NCBI GenBank assembly: GCA_040380145.1
Contig: JBEIJQ010000041.1
Span: forward strand, 1-20,786
DNA: 20,786 nucleotides
Source of the DNA: JBEIJQ01 sp040380145
Lineage (GTDB): Bacteria > Bacteroidota > Bacteroidia > Chitinophagales > Saprospiraceae
Reading direction: 5' to 3'
Within the stretch, counting starts at the first letter, position 1. Every line of letters begins with the position of its first letter. Below are positions 6,053-14,106 of this stretch, piece by piece. A program made the position numbers and the translations under genes. The notes below the pieces were generated by a model. It did not search any database and was not told the DNA's origin. It worked only from the letters and a program-made list of their open reading frames with translations.

Positions 6053-8075
6053 TTGAGGTGTTTGTCGAGCCATTCGAAAAATACCCTTTGCCAAAGAACG
6101 CTGTTTTGGGGCTTCGACATCCAATGGCCTTCATCGGGAAAGTACAGGAAACGGCTGGGGACGCCTTGCAGTTGCGCCGCCTGGAAAGCCTGTATGCCCT
6201 CGCCGATGGGGACCCGGAAATCCAATTCGTTGTGGATCACTAAAATGGGCGTGTCCCAGTTGCCCACGAAACGGTGGGGTGAAAATTTGAGATAGCTTTC
6301 GGGAGTGTTTTTTTGCCAATACGCCCCTTCCAGATCGTGGTTGGCGAAAAAGACCTCCTCGGTGGTGCCGTACCAACTTTCGAGGTTGAACAGACCGCAG
6401 TGGGCGATGAAGGTCTTGAAGCGTTTGTTGTGGTGGCCGGCCAGCCAATACACGGAATAACCGCCGTAACTGGCCCCGACGGCCCCGAGGCGGGCGGCAT
6501 CCACATAGGGTTCTTGGCAGACGGCATCGATGGCGCTGAGATAATCTTGGATCGCCTGCCCGCCCCAATCGCCGGCGATGGCGTCGGTCCATTGCTGCCC
6601 GAAGGTGAGGGTTCCCCGGCGGTTGGGCGCCACCACGATGTACCCGTTGGCGGCCATCAACTGGAAGTTCCAGCGATAAGAGAAAGATTGGCTCACGGCG
6701 GATTGCGGACCGCCCTGGCAGTACAGGAGCGTGGGATATTTTTTGCCCGGGTCGAAATCCGGCGGGTAGATCACCCACGCGAGCATGTCTTTTCCGTCGG
6801 TGGTGCGCACGGTGCGTTCGCGCACTTCGCCCAACTTGATGCCGGCCATTTTGGTTTCGTTGACATTTGTCAGGGCGGCCGCCTCGCCGTTTTTGACGCG
6901 GACGCGGAACAGTTCGGCCGGGGCCGACATGCTCATCCGGGCGGCGACCAAAAAATCGGTGCCCGCCACGGCGATCGCGTCGTAATTGTAGACGCCCGTG
7001 GTCAGGCGGGCCGTTTTTTGGGTGGCCACATCCAGTGCGAAAATCTGCATGGTGCCCCGGTCGCCCGCCACGGCATATACCGTTTTGCCGTCTTTGGCCC
7101 AAACGGGCTGTTCGAATTCGCGGTCTTGTCCGACGGACAGTTCTTCTTTTGTTTTTTTGGAAAAATCGTACAGGAAAATGCGGTTCCGGTCTGCCTCGTA
7201 CCCGGGCGTGGCCATGCTGTTCCACGCCAGAAAACGCCCATCGGGCGAAAAGGCGGGGTTCATGTCGTAGCCGTCCATTCCTTCGGTGAGGTTGAGGGTC
7301 TTTCCGGTGGACAGGTCGTAGAGATAAATGTCGCTGTCGGTGCTCACCGCGGCGGCGGTTCCGGACAGTTTCTTGCAGGTATAGGCGATGGTTTTGCCGT
7401 CGGGGCTCCAGGCGAGCTGTTCAACCCCGCCCATGGGGGCGAGGGGGCTGTCGAAGGGTTCGCCCATGATGTTGGTCGGTTGCCCGGTGAGGCGGCCGTT
7501 TTCGTATACCGCCCAAAAGACATTGCTGTAGGCGCCGTCCTGCCAACTTTTCCAATGGCGGTACATCAGTCCGTCGATGATGCGCCCGGTGGCCAGCGGC
7601 AGGTCGGGGTACACATCCTTGACGGCCTTGTCGTACTGGATGTCGCGAACATACAGGATGCCCTTGCCGTCGGGGCGATACAGGAAGGCGCCCATTTCGA
7701 TGTCGGAGACCTGGAGCTGATCGGAGCCGTCGGGGTTCATTCCCAGAGGAGGCCGTTGCGCAGGTAGCCGATGCGCTTGCCGTCGGGCCGAAAGCGGGCG
7801 TTTTCTTTGGAGCCTTCGAAGGCGGTCAGTTTTTTGGGCGTCCCGCCGGCGACGGGCACGAGGTAGAGGTCGCGTGCGCTTTTGTTGGTCTCGAGCGTGA
7901 AGTAAGTGACCCCATAGACGGCCATGGTGCCGTCGGGAGAAACATCTTCGAGGGCTACGCGGCCCAATTTCCACAACAGTTCGGGGGTCATGCGATCGGC
8001 GGATTGAGCAGCCGCCCAGCAGGGGAGCAGTGCCAGGAAAAACAGCGCGCGGAGCGTTGGCCAAGCGGTTTGCAT
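6049..8075 (-). pseudogene. S9 family (DPP4/acylaminoacyl-type) peptidase, split by one frameshift
   Basis: Together the two frames give a 675-residue exported prolyl-oligopeptidase family protein. The first part (8075-7737, 112 residues) has a signal peptide (LFFLALLPCWAAAQ) and the first propeller strands, ending GLLWE and TGA. The second (7740-6049, 563 residues) begins MNPDGSDQ, continues the propeller, then the alpha/beta hydrolase domain: YCQGGPQS, GASYGGYS (nucleophile S536 in joined numbering), NELDFRVP (D619) and DEGHWM (H651). All three catalytic residues are present. Joining needs one extra A so that GAATGAAC becomes GAA ATG AAC. As written, stop and new ATG overlap as ATGA, so reinitiation could still make both parts. 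It may be an assembly error. The YiiX-like gene follows with an ATGA overlap. Confidence 0.85.
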
Positions 8076-8109
8076 ATTCGAAAAAGGTTTGATGGTGGGC
8101 AGGTGGGTC

Positions 8110-8117
8110 CAAAGGTA
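8110..8117 (-). promoter_or_regulatory. Bacteroidota -7 promoter box of the S9 peptidase gene
   Basis: On the minus strand this reads TACCTTTG, an exact TAnnTTTG match, 34 bases before the peptidase ATG at 8075. No convincing -33 box is seen. It shares the 108-base gap with the divergent aminotransferase gene. Confidence 0.55.
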
Positions 8118-8152
8118 AGCCAATTTTGCTCCTTCGAAAAGGGGCCGTTTCG

Positions 8153-8160
8153 TAGCTTTA
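8153..8160 (+). promoter_or_regulatory. Possible -7 promoter box of the aminotransferase gene
   Basis: Reads TAGCTTTA, one base away from TAnnTTTG, 23 bases before the ATG at 8184. A TTTG at 8125-8128 lies 24 bases upstream and could act as the -33 element. Divergent to the peptidase promoter. Confidence 0.35.
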
Positions 8161-8183
8161 CCGCCGAGACATCCAACGAACCC

Positions 8184-9320
8184 ATGCGCAGCAAGCTTCC
8201 CCAAGTGGGCACCACGATCTTCACGGTCATGTCGGGCCTGGCCCAAGAGCACCGGGCCATCAACTTGGCCCAGGGCTTTCCGAATTTCGACCCGGACCCT
8301 CGGCTGATGGATTTGGTTGACCACTACCAGCGCAAAGGCTTCAACCAATATGCGCCGATGGGCGGCGTTCCCGCGCTGAACGGCCGGTTGGCCGAATTGG
8401 TGGGCCGCTGCTACGGTCGCGAGGTGGACCCCGCCAACGAGATCACCGTCACGGTAGGGGCTACCGAGGCCGTTTTTACGGCCATCACCGCCTTTGTGCA
8501 CCCCGGCGACGAGGTGATCGTGATCGAGCCCGCGTACGACAGTTATGTGCCCGCCGTTTTGTTGTGCGGGGCCAAGCCGGTTTTTTACCGCACCGTCGCG
8601 CCAGATTATCGCATCCACTGGGACGATTTGGCCAAGTTGATCGGTCCCAAGACCCGGATGCTGATCCTCAACACTCCGCACAACCCGACCGGCACCATTT
8701 GCACGGCCCGGGATTTGGAGGCGCTTTCGGCCCTGGCCGTGGAAAACGATCTGCTGGTGCTCAGCGACGAGGTGTACGAGCACTTGGTGTTCGACGGGCA
8801 TCGCCACGAGAGCGCGCTCCGCTATGGGGATCTGTGGGGGCGTTGTTTGGCCGTTTTCTCTTTTGGGAAAACGTTCCACTGCACGGGTTGGCGGCTGGGC
8901 TATGCAGTGGCTGCCGCCCCGTTGATGAAAGAATTCCGCAAGGTCCACCAATACTGCACCTTCAGTTGCCACACGCCCGCCCAATGGGCCTTGGCCGATT
9001 ATCTGGCGGATCCGGAGCCGTATCTTTCGCTGGGCGGATTTTACCGACAAAAGCGCGATTTCTTTCTCCGCGAGCTGCAGGGCAGCGGTTTTGAACCGCT
9101 GCCCTGCTCGGGAACTTTTTTCGTGCTGGCCCGCTATCGGCAGAGGAGCGCGGAGCCGGACATGGACTTTGCCCGAAGGTTGGTGCGGGAGCAGGGCGTG
9201 GCCACCATTCCGCTGTCGCCGTTTTACAGCGACGGCACCGACGAGGGCATCGTGCGTTTCTGCTTCGCCAAGACCGAAGCGACCTTGGCGGAAGCGGGCG
9301 GACGCCTGCGGTCGGGCTAA
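8184..9320 (+). CDS. PLP-dependent aminotransferase, methionine aminotransferase type
   Basis: A 378-residue class I/II aminotransferase closest in look to the YbdL/methionine aminotransferase group, which transaminates methionine (and aromatic amino acids or glutamine) using 2-oxo acids such as KMTB in methionine salvage. Visible features are NLAQGFPNFDPD at 28-38, NQYAPMGG at 54-61, VTVGATEAVFTA at 89-100, NTPHNPTG at 163-170 (N167 binds the cofactor), SDEVYEHLVFDG at 194-205 (D195, Y198), SFGKTFHCTGWRLGY with the PLP lysine K229, and R358 for the substrate carboxylate. Length is normal. The ATG at 8184 begins the conserved RSKLPQVGTTIF opening. It ends 16 bases from the convergent S24 regulator. 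The exact substrate is inferred from family resemblance. Confidence 0.9.
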   Translation: MRSKLPQVGTTIFTVMSGLAQEHRAINLAQGFPNFDPDPRLMDLVDHYQRKGFNQYAPMGGVPALNGRLAELVGRCYGREVDPANEITVTVGATEAVFTAITAFVHPGDEVIVIEPAYDSYVPAVLLCGAKPVFYRTVAPDYRIHWDDLAKLIGPKTRMLILNTPHNPTGTICTARDLEALSALAVENDLLVLSDEVYEHLVFDGHRHESALRYGDLWGRCLAVFSFGKTFHCTGWRLGYAVAAAPLMKEFRKVHQYCTFSCHTPAQWALADYLADPEPYLSLGGFYRQKRDFFLRELQGSGFEPLPCSGTFFVLARYRQRSAEPDMDFARRLVREQGVATIPLSPFYSDGTDEGIVRFCFAKTEATLAEAGGRLRSG

Positions 9321-9336
9321 AGCCCACTGGCCCGGT

Positions 9337-10071
9337 TCAGCCCAGTTTGCTCAAGCGGTGGCGCACCTCGTACAGGCGGACATGTTCGTTCACTTCCACA
9401 CTGAAAGGAGCGGTGTCCTCGGAGTTGTCGGATACGAGTTTGAGGCCGATGATTTTGCCCGACTCGTCGATTTTCTTGAAGACCCGTTTGACCATTACCC
9501 CTCCGTCGGCGATCACAGTGTACATTTCTCCGTCTATTACCTGTTTCAATTCGCCGACCTCGCGGCAGATCACGGTGTCGCCGTGTTGGAGGGTGGGTTG
9601 CATCGAACGGCCTTCGACGCGGAAAGCGAAGTGCTCGCCCTCGATGCCGGGAAGCGCAAAAGGCTGCATCTGTTCGCGCATGTCCAAGGCGACCGCCGGA
9701 CTGGCCGCGGCGGGCACATTGACGAAGAGGATGTTCTCGCGCCTGTCGTTCACCGAAAGGGGTTCGGCGTTGAGCTGGGGCATGAACATCGGGCCTTGGC
9801 CCATGAACAGGAACTGGCCGTTCACCCCGTATTTCTTGCGGAGGTTATGGGCCTGTTCGTAGGTGATGTTGCGGCCCTGCTTGTTGAGGATGTTGGCCAC
9901 GATGTGTCCGTCCGTGCCGATGCTGACGGCAAAAGACTTGACGCCCTTGCCGCCGTGGCCGCTTTTGACGACCACCCCGTGATCGGTCAGGACATTGAAA
10001 ATCTGTCGGAATCGCTCGTTGAGCTTTTCTTGTTCGGACGATTCGCCCGCCGGGTTTTTGTTCGGTTTCAT
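9337..10071 (-). CDS. S24/LexA-like transcriptional regulator with HTH
   Basis: A 244-residue repressor-like protein. Residues about 15-96 form a helix-turn-helix region ending GVNGQFLFMGQGPMF, typical of phage-repressor-like regulators in Bacteroidota. The C-terminal S24 peptidase domain has the serine S156 in EGRSMQPTLQHGDTV and the lysine K195 in GVMVKRVF, the Ser-Lys pair of LexA/UmuD self-cleavage. A cleavage site is not certain; the alanine-rich VNVPAAASPAV at 118-126 sits where one would be expected. Two starts are possible: ATG at 10098 or 10071. The -7 box at 10115-10122 would leave only a few bases of leader for the first, so 10071 is preferred. It is divergent from the lysyl oxidase-like gene and may regulate it (inference). 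Confidence 0.85.
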   Translation of the reverse strand: MKPNKNPAGESSEQEKLNERFRQIFNVLTDHGVVVKSGHGGKGVKSFAVSIGTDGHIVANILNKQGRNITYEQAHNLRKKYGVNGQFLFMGQGPMFMPQLNAEPLSVNDRRENILFVNVPAAASPAVALDMREQMQPFALPGIEGEHFAFRVEGRSMQPTLQHGDTVICREVGELKQVIDGEMYTVIADGGVMVKRVFKKIDESGKIIGLKLVSDNSEDTAPFSVEVNEHVRLYEVRHRLSKLG

Positions 10072-10114
10072 GATAGGAGATTTTCGGAAAGGAAACATTT
10101 TGTTGTAGAACGAG

Positions 10115-10122
10115 CAAAAGTA
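10115..10122 (-). promoter_or_regulatory. Bacteroidota -7 promoter box of the S24 regulator gene
   Basis: On the minus strand this reads TACTTTTG, an exact TAnnTTTG match. Transcription would begin near 10108, giving a leader of about 37 bases to the ATG at 10071. It overlaps the palindrome at 10116-10127. Confidence 0.5.
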
Positions 10123-10127
10123 CTTTT
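10116..10127. promoter_or_regulatory. 12-bp palindrome AAAAGTACTTTT, candidate operator
   Basis: A perfect palindrome overlapping the -7 box of the S24 regulator gene, in the place expected for an autoregulatory operator. Two other symmetric elements follow at 10136-10150 (ATTTTT-CCG-AAAAAT) and 10156-10166 (TGAAA-G-TTTCA). The symmetry is seen; binding by the regulator is inferred. Confidence 0.4.
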
Positions 10128-10192
10128 ATGTTTCAATTTTTCCGAAAAATAAAACTGAAAGTTTCAAAAAGAATTGGTCGCGAAAGCTGCGG

Positions 10193-10200
10193 ATGTACAT
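10193..10200. promoter_or_regulatory. 8-bp palindrome ATGTACAT, candidate operator
   Basis: A perfect palindrome sharing the GTAC core of the one at 10116-10127. It lies about 17 bases before the -7 box at 10217-10224, so it would cover the -33 position of the lysyl oxidase-like gene's promoter. An eight-base palindrome can occur by chance, so this is tentative. Confidence 0.3.
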
Positions 10201-10216
10201 GGGATATTTTTTTGTG

Positions 10217-10224
10217 TAGTTTTG
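10217..10224 (+). promoter_or_regulatory. Bacteroidota -7 promoter box of the lysyl oxidase-like gene
   Basis: Reads TAGTTTTG, an exact TAnnTTTG match, with a predicted start of transcription near 10231 and a leader of about 35 bases to the ATG at 10266. The leader is very A/T-rich, as is usual for Bacteroidota translation starts without a Shine-Dalgarno site. Confidence 0.5.
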
Positions 10225-10265
10225 TAGAAATTTTTTCTTTAAAAAAAATTCCCTTCGAAATAAAA

Positions 10266-12665
10266 ATGCGTTTTTTACTCTTCGCCGCCCTCTTTTTATC
10301 GGCCCTGCGCGCCACGGCCCAGTGCGGTCTTGGTGAAATCCGGATCGACATGTCGCTCTACACCGACCAGTACGGGTACGAAACCTCTTGGGAGGTGACC
10401 GACTTCAGCGGCGCCACCGTATATGCGTCCGGCAACGGTTACGGCAACCTGACCAATTACACCCAAACGATCTGCGTGCCCGACACGGCCTGCCTGCGCA
10501 TCGTCGTGCGCGACAGCTACGGCGACGGCATGTGCTGCAATTTCGGACAGGGCTGGTACCAGTTTTCCGTCAACGGCGTTGTGGTGGCCGGCGGCGGCGA
10601 TTTCCAGGACGAGGATGTCACGACCTTCAACTGCCCGCCCGGTTTCACCTGCACGGACGCCGTGCCCGTGGTGATGGGCCAATACACGGCCGGTTTCGAC
10701 GACACTTGGTACCAATTCATCTGTCCGTTCACGGGCAGTTATACGGTGAGCACCTGCGGACTGACCGCGTGCGACACCAAGGTGTGGGTGTATCCGACCT
10801 GCCAGGGCATCACCGTGGACGAAACAATGGCCGGCACGCTCACTTACGACGACAACGACGGCGGCTGCGGGCAACAGGCAGAGGTGACGCTCGGGCTACT
10901 GGCCGGCAACACCATTTACATCCGCATCGGGGACGCCAACGATGCCTGCAACGGCCCCATCGACTGGCAACTGACCTACAACGGCCCGGTGTCCGGATGC
11001 ATGGATCCCACTGCCTGCAACTACAGCCCGCTGGCGACGGTGTCCGATTCCAGCTGTGTGTATCCCGGCGATCCGGACTGCACCACGGGTCCCGACCTGA
11101 TCGTGCGCGGCGATGTGCTGCGCAACTCCCTCCAGCTCGACCTCGGCTACAACGCCACGGACCCCTGCCTGATCAACGAACAGTGCGTAACCGGTCTTGG
11201 GCAGCGGCAGTTGTTGCGTTTCACCACGCACATCCAAAACATAGGTGATGTGGACTACCACATCGGCTCCCCGGCCCAGTTTCCTGCTCAGTTCGTGTAC
11301 GACGGGTGCCACAACCACAACCACTACGTGGGCTATGCGGAATATCTCCTGTACGATTCGTTGGGCAATCTGCTGCCCGCGGCGTTCAAAAACGGTTTCT
11401 GCGTGCTCGACCTCGAGTGCAGCGGCGGCGGCACCGCCAAGTTCGGTTGCGGCAACCAAGGTATTTCCGCCCACTGCGGCGACATCTACAGCTCGGCCCT
11501 GCAATGCCAGTGGATCGATCTGACCGACGTGCCGGACGGCCGCTATACGTTCATCGTGCGCGTCAACTGGGACCAAAGCCCCGACGGCATGGGACGCATC
11601 GAGACCGATTATGTCAACAACTGGTCGCAAGTATGCCTGTTGGTGGACCGCTCGAACGGCACCCTGCAATACACGGTGGACCCCAACTGTCCGACCTTCA
11701 CCGACTGTGCGGGCATCCCCTTCGGCAATACCGTTCCCGACTGCAACGGAGTCTGTGGCGGTACCGGTCTCCAAGGCGACCTCGACCTCAACGGCGCACA
11801 GAATACGATGGACGTACAGGATTACTTCAACGGCGCCCTGGACGCCTCCGTGGCCGCCACGCCCTGCAACGACCTGTTCCCCGACGGCGTCGTCAATGTC
11901 TATGACGCGGCCCTGCTCAACAGCTGCTTGGTGTACGGCGCGACCCACACCCACCCCGGTGCCGGCGGCGGCCCGCACGACCACTGCAATTTCCCCGCTG
12001 GCCTGGTCAATATCTTCGATACGGCCGCGCTGAGCATCGACACGGTGGATTTCGACCAAAAATTCATCGACATCAAAATCTTGAACCCCTCCAGCGAGGT
12101 GTTGGCTTACCAGTTCCGCATCAGCGGGGCCAACCTGCTGATGGCCGAGAGCTTGGCCGACCCGACCGATTTCCCCGTCAATGTGGGCGTCTCGCCGGCC
12201 ACGCGGATGGTCGCGGGCCTCTCCGTGCAGGATTCTTCCATCGACCGCTCCAACCAGCGCCAACAGCTCGTGCGGGTGTACTTCACCAATACCACCGGAC
12301 CCGAAATCTGCATCGATTCGATCAGCGCGATCGTGGACAAAAACTATTTCGCCGTGGTGTCCCGCATCGACGGCGGCTGCGTGCCCGTGCCGCTGGTCGG
12401 CCTCGAAAACGCGCCGGCCACCGGCCTGGGACTGCAGATCGCGCCCAATCCGTTCGACCAGACTACCCGCTTCACCTTCCGCAACCGCTCGGACGAAACC
12501 CTCCGCTTGGAACTGACCGACGCGCTTGGCCGCGTGGTGCGCGTGGTGGAAAACATCCGCGGCGAATCGTTCACGCTCCAACGCGAAGGCCTGCCCTCGG
12601 GCACCTACTTCTTCCGTTTGAGCGGGGCCATGGGCACGCAGTCGGGACGCATCGTGGCGGAATAA
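10266..12665 (+). CDS. T9SS-secreted lysyl oxidase-like multidomain protein
   Basis: A 799-residue exported protein. Order: signal peptide (1-19); a Cys-rich beta domain (20-123, with RDSYGDGMCC); a PPC-like beta domain (about 128-240); the motif GCMDPTACNYSPLATV (244-259) known from Bacteroidota surface proteins; a lysyl oxidase domain (about 276-461); dockerin-like Ca-binding loops (GDLDLNG at 504, DLFPDGVVNVYD at 536, VNIFD at 581); a beta domain; and a type A T9SS sorting domain (about 722-799, LQIAPNPF to GRIVAE). The oxidase domain has CHNHNH with copper ligands H349, H351 and H353. K375 (FKNGFC) and Y408 (CGDIYSSALQCQWIDLTDV) align with human LOX K320 and Y355, which form the lysine tyrosylquinone. 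It should oxidise amines such as peptidyl lysine at the cell surface or outside. Divergent from an S24 regulator. Confidence 0.88.
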   Translation: MRFLLFAALFLSALRATAQCGLGEIRIDMSLYTDQYGYETSWEVTDFSGATVYASGNGYGNLTNYTQTICVPDTACLRIVVRDSYGDGMCCNFGQGWYQFSVNGVVVAGGGDFQDEDVTTFNCPPGFTCTDAVPVVMGQYTAGFDDTWYQFICPFTGSYTVSTCGLTACDTKVWVYPTCQGITVDETMAGTLTYDDNDGGCGQQAEVTLGLLAGNTIYIRIGDANDACNGPIDWQLTYNGPVSGCMDPTACNYSPLATVSDSSCVYPGDPDCTTGPDLIVRGDVLRNSLQLDLGYNATDPCLINEQCVTGLGQRQLLRFTTHIQNIGDVDYHIGSPAQFPAQFVYDGCHNHNHYVGYAEYLLYDSLGNLLPAAFKNGFCVLDLECSGGGTAKFGCGNQGISAHCGDIYSSALQCQWIDLTDVPDGRYTFIVRVNWDQSPDGMGRIETDYVNNWSQVCLLVDRSNGTLQYTVDPNCPTFTDCAGIPFGNTVPDCNGVCGGTGLQGDLDLNGAQNTMDVQDYFNGALDASVAATPCNDLFPDGVVNVYDAALLNSCLVYGATHTHPGAGGGPHDHCNFPAGLVNIFDTAALSIDTVDFDQKFIDIKILNPSSEVLAYQFRISGANLLMAESLADPTDFPVNVGVSPATRMVAGLSVQDSSIDRSNQRQQLVRVYFTNTTGPEICIDSISAIVDKNYFAVVSRIDGGCVPVPLVGLENAPATGLGLQIAPNPFDQTTRFTFRNRSDETLRLELTDALGRVVRVVENIRGESFTLQREGLPSGTYFFRLSGAMGTQSGRIVAE

Positions 12666-12729
12666 TAGGTGACGATTGGACAACTGACGGCAATACCTCC
12701 TGTCTATCGGATCAACATGATTACATTCA

Positions 12730-12760
12730 CGTGTCGATTTTCCCCAAAAAAATCGACACG
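12730..12760. terminator. Bidirectional hairpin between lysyl oxidase-like gene and purK
   Basis: CGTGTCGATTTT at 12730-12741 pairs perfectly with 12749-12760 over 12 bases with a seven-base loop (CCCCAAA). It lies 65 bases after the plus-strand stop and 24 bases after the minus-strand purK stop. There is no long U run after the stem on either strand, but the stem itself ends in A/T pairs. A two-way terminator is the likely role. Confidence 0.6.
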
Positions 12761-12783
12761 AAAACTCGTCTGCTCCGAAAAAA

Positions 12784-13953
12784 TCAACCCTTTTCCGCCT
12801 CGCACTTCACCCTTCCCTCGACCTCTCGGGCCAATGCCACGGCTGCTTCGATCGTTGGGGCGCACACGGTCAGGTGGCCCATTTTGCGGAAAGGGCGTGT
12901 TTCGCGCTTGCCGTACAGGTGCAGGCTGGTGCCGGGCATGGCGAGTACTTCTGACAGGCCGGCGTAGCGGACAGGTCCGGTATGGCCCGGTTCGCCGAGC
13001 AGGTTGAGCATCACGGCGGGCTGTTTGATGGCCGTGCTGCCGAGCGGCAGTCCGAGGATGGAGCGCAGGTGTTGTTCGTACTGCGAGACATGGCTGCTTT
13101 CGATGGTGTGGTGCCCGCTGTTGTGCGGCCGAGGGGCCACTTCGTTGATCCACAGGCGGCCTTGGCGGTCCAGGAACATTTCCACGGCCAGCACGCCGCG
13201 CAGGTCGAAGGCCCTTAGGGTGCGGCGGGCCAGTTCCTCGGCTTCGGCCGACAGTTCGGGCGACAGTTCCGCAGGGCAACGCAAAAATTCCACAAGGTTT
13301 GCGGTGGGGTGAAAGACCATTTCCACGGGCGGGAAGGCACGCACCGTGCCCATGGCGTCTTGGGCCACCAGCACGGCCAATTCTTTTTCCACCTCTACCA
13401 GGTCTTCCGCGAGGCAGGGCCCTTCCAGGAGCCGATCGAGGTCTTCCGGGGCACGCACCACGAAAACACCCTTGCCGTCGTAGCCCAGTTCGCGGGTCTT
13501 TTGCACGAAGGGCAGCGTCCGTTCGCCCGTTTGGACGGCCTCGCGCAGCGCCTCGGCGCCATTGTACAGCCGAAAGTCGGAGGTGGGCAGACCATGGGCG
13601 GCGTAAAACTGTTTTTGCAGCCCTTTGTCCTGGATCGTGCGCAGCGCCTTGGGCGAGGGGTGCACCGTTTTGCCCTCCCGCTCGAGGCGTTCCAGCGCGT
13701 CCACGTTCACCTGTTCGATTTCGATGGTCAGCACGTCCACTTGTTGGCCGAAGCGGTACACCGTTTCGGCGTCGCGGAAATCGCCGCGCACGAACCGGGC
13801 GCACCACGGTGCGCACGGGCATTCCGGATCGGGATCGAGCACTGCCGTGCGGATGTCGAGTTTCATGCACTCGGGCAACAGCATCTTGCCGAGTTGTCCG
13901 CCCCCGAGGATGCCGAGGCGCTGCGAAAGGACCGAAGAGGGGCTGGCTGCCAT
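12784..13953 (-). CDS. purK: 5-(carboxyamino)imidazole ribonucleotide synthase PurK
   Basis: A 389-residue ATP-grasp enzyme that carboxylates aminoimidazole ribonucleotide with ATP and bicarbonate in purine synthesis, giving N5-CAIR for PurE; cytoplasmic. The N-terminal nucleotide-binding start LGILGGGQLGKML (13-25), the glycine-rich ATP loop GYDGKG (157-162), the carboxylate-rich end EVEKELAVLVAQ (187-198) and NEVAPRPHNSGHHTIE (270-285) with SQYEQHLR (290-297) are all typical. Length and motifs are complete. The ATG at 13953 is the only reasonable start. It is convergent with the lysyl oxidase-like gene and in the same direction as thiL upstream, separated by an AT-rich gap of 153 bases, so it probably has its own promoter there. 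Confidence 0.95.
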   Translation of the reverse strand: MAASPSSVLSQRLGILGGGQLGKMLLPECMKLDIRTAVLDPDPECPCAPWCARFVRGDFRDAETVYRFGQQVDVLTIEIEQVNVDALERLEREGKTVHPSPKALRTIQDKGLQKQFYAAHGLPTSDFRLYNGAEALREAVQTGERTLPFVQKTRELGYDGKGVFVVRAPEDLDRLLEGPCLAEDLVEVEKELAVLVAQDAMGTVRAFPPVEMVFHPTANLVEFLRCPAELSPELSAEAEELARRTLRAFDLRGVLAVEMFLDRQGRLWINEVAPRPHNSGHHTIESSHVSQYEQHLRSILGLPLGSTAIKQPAVMLNLLGEPGHTGPVRYAGLSEVLAMPGTSLHLYGKRETRPFRKMGHLTVCAPTIEAAVALAREVEGRVKCEAEKG

Positions 13954-14106
13954 GGAAAGGGGTTTCCGAGATGAATTTCCGGCGATGGGACTTTTTGCCG
14001 AACGGGTTTTTATTTTTAAAATATAATTATAAAAACCAGTTATTTATATATTTTTTCCGAGAAAAATATTCCTTTTTTCTAAAAAATTCTTCCGAGCGGT
14101 TTTTTC
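13954..14106. other. AT-rich intergenic region upstream of purK
   Basis: The stretch at about 14008-14100 is strongly AT-rich (for example ATTTTTAAAATATAATTATA and TTATTTATATATTTTTT) against GC-rich genes on both sides. It must hold the end of the thiL transcript and probably the purK promoter, but no exact TAnnTTTG box was found on the minus strand. The low-complexity composition resembles the island before the Rpn gene. Confidence 0.5.

Noticed and set aside
6313..7767. A 484-residue open frame opposite the S9 peptidase
   Set aside because: The minus strand has the complete peptidase catalytic triad; the plus frame has no recognisable motif.
8763..9050. Upstream extension of the S9 N-terminal frame through the aminotransferase gene
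   Set aside because: The extension has no homology and the signal peptide begins at 8075, preceded by a promoter box.
10896..12683. A 595-residue open frame opposite the lysyl oxidase-like gene
   Set aside because: The plus strand encodes clear domains throughout; the antisense frame is only a shadow of its codon bias.
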